NCBI RefSeq assembly: GCF_002128405.1
Contig: NZ_NETJ01000001.1
Location: 806,001 to 870,000 of the forward strand
Origin: Gottfriedia solisilvae
GTDB lineage: Bacteria > Bacillota > Bacilli > Bacillales > Bacillaceae_G
Direction of reading: 5' to 3'
DNA: 64,000 nucleotides
Position 1 is the stretch's first letter; each line of letters opens with the position of its first letter. The notes under the pieces are model-generated. The model made no database searches, was not told the DNA's origin, and worked only from the letters and a program-made list of their open reading frames with translations. The position numbers and the translations under genes are program-made. Of the stretch, positions 59,309 to 64,000 are shown one piece after another.

Positions 59309-60610
59309 TCAACATTCCACAAAATTCATAATTGATTCTAATGCTCTATTTGCATATGCTTCATATCGTTCTTGTTTTCTCTTAATTTTTTCCTCTAATC
59401 TTGGGAAAAGTCCAAAATTAGCATTCATTGGTTGGAAGTGTTTTGCACTAGTTGTCGTAATATAATTTGCCATACTACCAATAGCTGTTTCCGCTGGGAA
59501 CTGTACTAATTCCTTACCTAAAACTAATCTAGCAGCATTTATTCCAGCAACTAATCCTGAAGCAGCAGATTCAACATATCCTTCTACCCCAGTCATTTGG
59601 CCTGCAAAGAACAAATCGTCTCTACCTTTGAATCTATAAGTAGCTTCTAATAGCTTTGGAGAATTGATAAATGTATTACGATGCATTACCCCGTAACGAA
59701 CAATCTCTGCGTTTTCCAATCCTGGGATCAATTGAATCACTTCTTTTTGTGGTCCCCATTTTAAATGTGTTTGGAATCCTACTATATTATATAAAGTTCC
59801 TGCACTGTCGTCTTGACGTAGTTGAACAACAGCATAAGGTATTTTACCTGTCTTTGGATCTTCTAAACCCACTGGCTTCATTGGACCAAATAATAATGTT
59901 TGTTTCCCTCTATTTGCCATTACTTCTACCGGCATACATCCTTCAAAGAATATCTCTTTTTCAAATTCTTTTAATGGCACTGTCTCAGCAGTCGTTAAAG
60001 CTTCGTAAAAACGATCAAATTCTTCTTCTGTCATTGGACAATTTAAGTAAGCAGCCTCACCTTTATCATATCTTGATTTTAAATAAACCTTATTTAAATC
60101 AATACTTTCTTTTTCAATAATAGGTGCTGCAGCATCATAAAAGTAAAAATAATCTTCGCCAGTTAAATCTTTTAGCTTTTGAGAAAGCTCAGGTGAAGTT
60201 AATGGGCCTGTCGCAATGATTGTTGGTCCTTCTGGAATTTCTGTCATCTCTTCATTATGTACTACTACATTTGGATGATTTTTCACATATTCAGTTACCT
60301 TACTAGCAAATTCATGACGATCAACGGCAAGAGCGCCTCCAGCAGGTACAGCACATTCATCTGCAGAACGAATAATGACTGAATCTAGTCTTCTCATTTC
60401 CTCTTTTAAGACACCTACAGCATTCGTTAATGTATTTGCTCTAAGTGAGTTACTACAAACTAACTCAGCAAACTTATCTGTATGATGGGCAGGTGTTTGT
60501 CGTACCGGTCTCATTTCATATAAATGAACTTTAATTCCTCTTTTTGCAATTTGATATGCAGCTTCACTTCCTGCTAAACCTGCACCTATTACGTTAATAA
60601 ATTGTTCCAT
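59309..60610 (-). CDS. trmFO: FAD-dependent tRNA m5U54 methyltransferase TrmFO
   Basis: A 433-residue flavoenzyme that methylates U54 of tRNA using methylene-tetrahydrofolate. FAD-binding [19 protein letters not shown] at residues 7-25 and the family [11 protein letters not shown] motif are present. ATG after AGAAGGAG. In B. subtilis also called gid, between topA and codV. Confidence 0.97.
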   Translation of the reverse strand: MEQFINVIGAGLAGSEAAYQIAKRGIKVHLYEMRPVRQTPAHHTDKFAELVCSNSLRANTLTNAVGVLKEEMRRLDSVIIRSADECAVPAGGALAVDRHEFASKVTEYVKNHPNVVVHNEEMTEIPEGPTIIATGPLTSPELSQKLKDLTGEDYFYFYDAAAPIIEKESIDLNKVYLKSRYDKGEAAYLNCPMTEEEFDRFYEALTTAETVPLKEFEKEIFFEGCMPVEVMANRGKQTLLFGPMKPVGLEDPKTGKIPYAVVQLRQDDSAGTLYNIVGFQTHLKWGPQKEVIQLIPGLENAEIVRYGVMHRNTFINSPKLLEATYRFKGRDDLFFAGQMTGVEGYVESAASGLVAGINAARLVLGKELVQFPAETAIGSMANYITTTSAKHFQPMNANFGLFPRLEEKIKRKQERYEAYANRALESIMNFVEC

Positions 60611-60704
60611 TGATAACTCCTTCTACGTTGTATCCTACTATACGTATTTATTTTATTGTTAGTTTCTTAATTTTAGTTTTTAAAAAAGTGAAATGAAAAG
60701 GAAA

Positions 60705-60728
60705 AGTGAGCAAAAAAATTGCTCACAC
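60705..60728 (-). terminator. topA intrinsic terminator
   Basis: GTGAGCAA pairs with TTGCTCAC with an A/T loop; the stem overlaps the topA stop codon and is followed by TTTTCC on the minus strand. Confidence 0.65.
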
Positions 60729-62798
60729 TTGTTGATCCTCTTTGTAGTCGCATGATACACATTGAACTTGTATACCTTTTTTCATTTTCTTTTCTACTAA
60801 TAAGTTTTCACATTTTGGACATGGTCTTGCAATCGGTTTATCCCACGATAAGAAATCACATTCAGGATAATTGTTACATCCATAGAAAATACGATTTTTC
60901 TTTGATTTACGTTCAATGATTCTACCATCTTTACAATTAGGACAGTTTACATCTATTTCCTTCACGATTGCTTTTGTGTTTCGACAATCTGGGAAGTTTG
61001 AACACGCCATGAATTTTCCATATCGTCCCATTTTAAATACCATTGGGCTTCCACATAATTCACAATCTTCTCCAGCCGGCTCATCTTTAATTTCTACCTT
61101 TTGCATTTCTTTTTCAGCGATCACTAAATGCTTTTCGAATCCTTGATAAAAATTATCGATAATTTGAATCCAATTTATATTACCGTCTTCAATTTTATCT
61201 AGGTCGCCTTCCATTTGCACAGTAAACTCGATATTAATCACTTCTGGGAAAAATTCCAATACTAGATCAAACACTATTTGTCCAAGCTCAGTCGGTACAA
61301 ATCGCTTATTGTCTAAAGAAACATAACCACGCTTCTGAATTGTTTCTAGTGTAGGTACATAAGTTGATGGTCTCCCAATACCTAGCTCTTCTAAAGTTTT
61401 AACTAATCTAGCCTCTGTATATCTTGGTGGTGGTTGTGTAAAGTGCTGCTCAGGTAGGATCTCTTCAAGTTGAACTGTTTCACCTTCCTTTAATGGAGGT
61501 AAAATACGATCCTTTTCCTCTGTACCATCATCATTACTTTCAATATACACCTTCATAAATCCAGGAAACTTTACAACTGAACCGTTTGCTCTAAATTGAA
61601 CATCATTATTGATTAAGTCCACTTTAACAGTATCTAATATAGCTGATGCCATTTGACTTGCAATAAATCGTTCCCAAATCAATTTATAAAGTCGATATTG
61701 ATCGCGACTTACATGTGCTTTAATCGTATCTGGTGTACGTAAAGTAGAAGTTGGACGAATTGCTTCGTGAGCATCTTGAACTTTATCAGATTTTTTTTCA
61801 CTTTTTTTATTAGTCGCTATGTAGTCTGCACCATAAGTATCTTTAATATATGACTTTGCTTCCTCAGCAGCCACATCTGAGATTCTAGTAGAATCTGTTC
61901 TCATATATGTAATTAAACCGACTTGCCCGCCACTACCTAACGAAATACCTTCATATAATTGCTGGGCAATCATCATCGTCTTTTTTGCTCGCATATTTAA
62001 TTTTCGAGCAGCCTCTTGTTGAAGTAATGATGTCGTAAAAGCAGTTGCTGGATTTCTTTTACGTTCTTTTCTTGTCACACTTTGAACTGTAAAATCATTT
62101 CCATCTATTTGTGATAATACGTTATTTACATCATTTTCAGAGCTTAACTCAAGTTTCTTTCCATTGATTCCATAGAAAAATGTATCAAATGTATTTTTCT
62201 TTGAAATTGCTTTACTTTTAATCGACCAATATTCTTCTGGTTGGAAAACAGTGATTTCCTTTTCGCGCTCTATGATTAGTCTTAATGCAACTGATTGAAC
62301 ACGGCCAGCACTTAATCCTTTTTTTACTTTTTTCCATAATAAAGGACTAATATTGTATCCTACTAAGCGATCAAGAACTCGTCTTGCTTGCTGCGCATCT
62401 ACTAAATTCATATTGATTGGTCTTGGTTTTTTAAAAGATTCTTTAATTGCTTCTTTTGTAATCTCATTAAAAACAACTCTACAATCTGAAGTTATATCAA
62501 TGTTTAATGTATTCGCAATATGCCAAGCAATTGCTTCTCCTTCGCGGTCTGGATCGGCTGCAAGATAGATTTTTTTAGCTTTTTTAGCTGCTGATCTTAA
62601 ATCTTTCAATACAGGTCCTTTTCCACGTATTGTAATATACTTTGGGTTGTAATCGTTTTCTATTTCAATCCCCATTTGACTTTTTGGTAAGTCTCGAACA
62701 TGTCCCATTGATGCGATTACTTTAAATTTCTTACCTAAATATTTTTCAATGGTTTTAGCCTTTGAAGGGGACTCCACTATAACTAAGTTTTCTGCCAT
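60723..62798 (-). CDS. topA: DNA topoisomerase I
   Basis: A 691-residue type IA topoisomerase relaxing negative supercoils. TOPRIM domain with [15 protein letters not shown] at residues 7-21, active-site Tyr in [13 protein letters not shown] (near 295), and three C-terminal four-cysteine zinc ribbons starting CELCGS, CPNCKD and CPKCEN. ATG after AGGAGG, with a hairpin directly abutting that site. Upstream gap holds a promoter under a perfect palindrome. Confidence 0.98.
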   Translation of the reverse strand: MAENLVIVESPSKAKTIEKYLGKKFKVIASMGHVRDLPKSQMGIEIENDYNPKYITIRGKGPVLKDLRSAAKKAKKIYLAADPDREGEAIAWHIANTLNIDITSDCRVVFNEITKEAIKESFKKPRPINMNLVDAQQARRVLDRLVGYNISPLLWKKVKKGLSAGRVQSVALRLIIEREKEITVFQPEEYWSIKSKAISKKNTFDTFFYGINGKKLELSSENDVNNVLSQIDGNDFTVQSVTRKERKRNPATAFTTSLLQQEAARKLNMRAKKTMMIAQQLYEGISLGSGGQVGLITYMRTDSTRISDVAAEEAKSYIKDTYGADYIATNKKSEKKSDKVQDAHEAIRPTSTLRTPDTIKAHVSRDQYRLYKLIWERFIASQMASAILDTVKVDLINNDVQFRANGSVVKFPGFMKVYIESNDDGTEEKDRILPPLKEGETVQLEEILPEQHFTQPPPRYTEARLVKTLEELGIGRPSTYVPTLETIQKRGYVSLDNKRFVPTELGQIVFDLVLEFFPEVINIEFTVQMEGDLDKIEDGNINWIQIIDNFYQGFEKHLVIAEKEMQKVEIKDEPAGEDCELCGSPMVFKMGRYGKFMACSNFPDCRNTKAIVKEIDVNCPNCKDGRIIERKSKKNRIFYGCNNYPECDFLSWDKPIARPCPKCENLLVEKKMKKGIQVQCVSCDYKEDQQV

Positions 62799-62812
62799 TT
62801 TTTAAGCCTCCT

Positions 62813-62837
62813 GAGAGTTGCGGTTTTCAAAACTCTC
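62813..62837 (-). promoter_or_regulatory. Hairpin abutting the topA ribosome-binding site
   Basis: GAGAGTT (62837-62831) pairs perfectly with AACTCTC (62819-62813) just before AGGAGG on the minus strand. It could affect translation initiation or protect the 5' end. Confidence 0.45.
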
Positions 62838-62925
62838 TGTATTCCTGTTTCTATCTTTTATCTTTAAGAAGTATTTAAAGACTTTCATTATAAGAAGAGT
62901 TCAATTTGTTTTTTGATTTTCCTTC

Positions 62926-62944
62926 ATACAATTTCAAATTGTAT
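62926..62944. promoter_or_regulatory. Perfect 19-bp palindrome at the topA promoter, possible operator
   Basis: ATACAATTT-C-AAATTGTAT is a perfect 9-1-9 inverted repeat covering most of the topA -10 box. The TACAATT half-sites recall MarR/OhrR-type operators of bacilli, but the spacing differs. The binding protein is unknown. Confidence 0.6.
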
Positions 62945-62967
62945 AGTTTTATCTATACATTAGTCAA
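62940..62967 (-). promoter_or_regulatory. Candidate sigma-A promoter of topA
   Basis: TTGACT (62967-62962), a 16-bp spacer and TATACA (62945-62940) on the minus strand, about 140 bp before the topA ATG. A second TTGACA lies further upstream at about 63004-63009 without a good -10. Confidence 0.6.
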
Positions 62968-63038
62968 ATTAATTTTAGTTATAAAATAACATAAGTCGCA
63001 ATAGTATTGTCAATTTTTTGCAATCTAAACTTATTATT

Positions 63039-63923
63039 TTATTTTTTCGTAAATTCTATAAATTCTTCTAATATATCTTTTGATGAAGTAATTAACTTCG
63101 CTCCTTCTTGTATTAGACGATGGTTACCTTTATATTCTTCCATTATAATCGGACCTGGTATTGCAAATACCTCTCTTCCATAATCTAATGCAAAATTTGC
63201 TGTGATCATCGTACCACTTCTTTCATTTGCTTCTAGTATGATTAACCCTTTTGAAAGTCCTGCAATGATTCTATTTCTTCTTGGAAAATACCGTTTTTCG
63301 GGTTTTATATAATGAGGGTACTCGCTAATCAGTAAATGGTTTTTCGGAATTTCTTGATATAAATCCAGATTTTCCTTTGGATATGTAAAATCCAGTCCAC
63401 TTCCAATAACACCAATAGTCTTTCCATCATGATGAATTGTAGAACGATGGGCAATTGCATCACAGCCAAGAGCTAAACCACTTACAATAACCCATTGATC
63501 ACTAATCAGTTCCTTTATAATTGAATCGCAATTGATTTTTGCCAAATTGGAAGGCTTTCTTGAGCCAATTATACTAATCAGTTTTTTTGTTTTTAATAGA
63601 TTATGATTCCCAATACAATATAGAACAAATGGAGGATCATGTATTTCCTTTAAATAGATAGGATATATATCACTATTTATTGTAATCATTTTAATATTTT
63701 TTTTAGAAAGATTCTCTAAAATGTCATAAATAGAATTAGAATGAAGTTGTTGATAAAGTTTTTCGGAAGCTCTTTTGGACATTCGAAAAGTAGTGCTCAA
63801 ATAAGATGGGGTATATTGATAGAGGTTTTTTAATTGTGGATCAAACTGGAGGATTCTTTTCATTGCATGATAATCATCAAATAAAAAAGTATGTAAGTGA
63901 ATTAATCTTTGTTCTTTACTCAT
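63039..63923 (-). CDS. dprA: DNA-processing protein DprA (Smf)
   Basis: A 294-residue RecA loader for transforming single-stranded DNA. Extended Rossmann fold with IGSRKPS (119-125), SGLALGCDAIAH (148-159) and GSGLDFTYPKEN (174-185). No extra C-terminal winged domain. ATG after AAAGGAGAAGGA. Sits between sucD and topA in B. subtilis. Confidence 0.95.
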   Translation of the reverse strand: MSKEQRLIHLHTFLFDDYHAMKRILQFDPQLKNLYQYTPSYLSTTFRMSKRASEKLYQQLHSNSIYDILENLSKKNIKMITINSDIYPIYLKEIHDPPFVLYCIGNHNLLKTKKLISIIGSRKPSNLAKINCDSIIKELISDQWVIVSGLALGCDAIAHRSTIHHDGKTIGVIGSGLDFTYPKENLDLYQEIPKNHLLISEYPHYIKPEKRYFPRRNRIIAGLSKGLIILEANERSGTMITANFALDYGREVFAIPGPIIMEEYKGNHRLIQEGAKLITSSKDILEEFIEFTKK

Positions 63924-63946
63924 TCCTTCTCCTTTCTTGATATGAA

Positions 63947-63970
63947 AGTAGCCCCCATATGGAGGCTACT
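63947..63970 (-). terminator. Intrinsic terminator upstream of dprA
   Basis: AGTAGCCTCC pairs with GGGGGCTACT (one wobble) around ATAT, followed by TTCATATC on the minus strand. Probably ends the preceding gene, expected to be sucD. Confidence 0.7.
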
Positions 63971-63982
63971 TCATTTTACATC

Positions 63983-64000
63983 TTATACTAAAGCTTCATG
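63983..64000 (-). CDS. Possible last codons of the gene upstream of dprA (sucD by synteny)
   Basis: The minus strand reads HEALV then TAA, 12 nt before a terminator. In B. subtilis sucD ends here. Five residues cannot identify a protein, so this rests on position alone. Confidence 0.3.
   Translation of the reverse strand, partial: HEALV

Overview
The window is a contiguous piece of a low-GC Firmicutes chromosome. Its gene order, gene content and protein lengths match the Bacillus subtilis region from sucD/dprA through the fla/che operon to spoVF. The dipicolinate synthase genes, codY, swrB, swrD and the N-terminal-serine ClpQ point to an endospore-forming, motile member of Bacillaceae. The species cannot be named from this sequence. 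Every supported gene lies on the minus strand, so transcription runs from position 64000 down to 1. Plus-strand open frames are shadows of the minus-strand genes.

Layout in transcription order: (1) 64000-58345: a possible sucD end, then dprA, topA, trmFO and xerC/codV (DNA uptake, topology, tRNA methylation, recombination). (2) 58300-55535: hslV, hslU and codY (protease and nutritional regulator), closed by a strong terminator. (3) 55063-27627: a complete fla/che operon of about 27 kb, from flgB to swrB. It covers rod, MS ring, C ring, export apparatus, hook, FlhF/FlhG placement, chemotaxis core and sigma-D, and is preceded by an AT-rich, gene-free stretch of about 470 bp. (4) 27612-24384: rpsB, tsf, pyrH and frr (ribosomal protein S2, EF-Ts, UMP kinase, ribosome recycling). 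(5) 24190-14004: uppS, cdsA, dxr, rasP, proS and polC (undecaprenyl, phospholipid and isoprenoid precursors, site-2 protease, prolyl-tRNA synthetase, replicative polymerase). (6) 13761-6847: rimP, nusA, ylxR, ylxQ, infB, rbfA, truB and ribF. (7) 6715-1592: rpsO, pnp, ylxY and mlpA. (8) 1267-1: the spoVF operon start, dpaA and a partial dpaB.

This is core, vertically inherited chromosome. I see no prophage, insertion sequence, CRISPR array, defence island or new multigene system. The less ordinary material is between genes. A 129-bp element with perfect 13-bp terminal inverted repeats sits between sigD and swrB. A structured stretch lies between two look-alike terminators upstream of dpaA, next to a good sigma-K promoter. 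A perfect 19-bp palindrome covers the -10 box of the topA promoter. A nine-codon reading frame and hairpin abut swrD, which has no Shine-Dalgarno of its own. Two genes expected from the B. subtilis order, ylxP and ymxH, are missing.

Comparisons with B. subtilis come from general knowledge of that genome; no database search was run.
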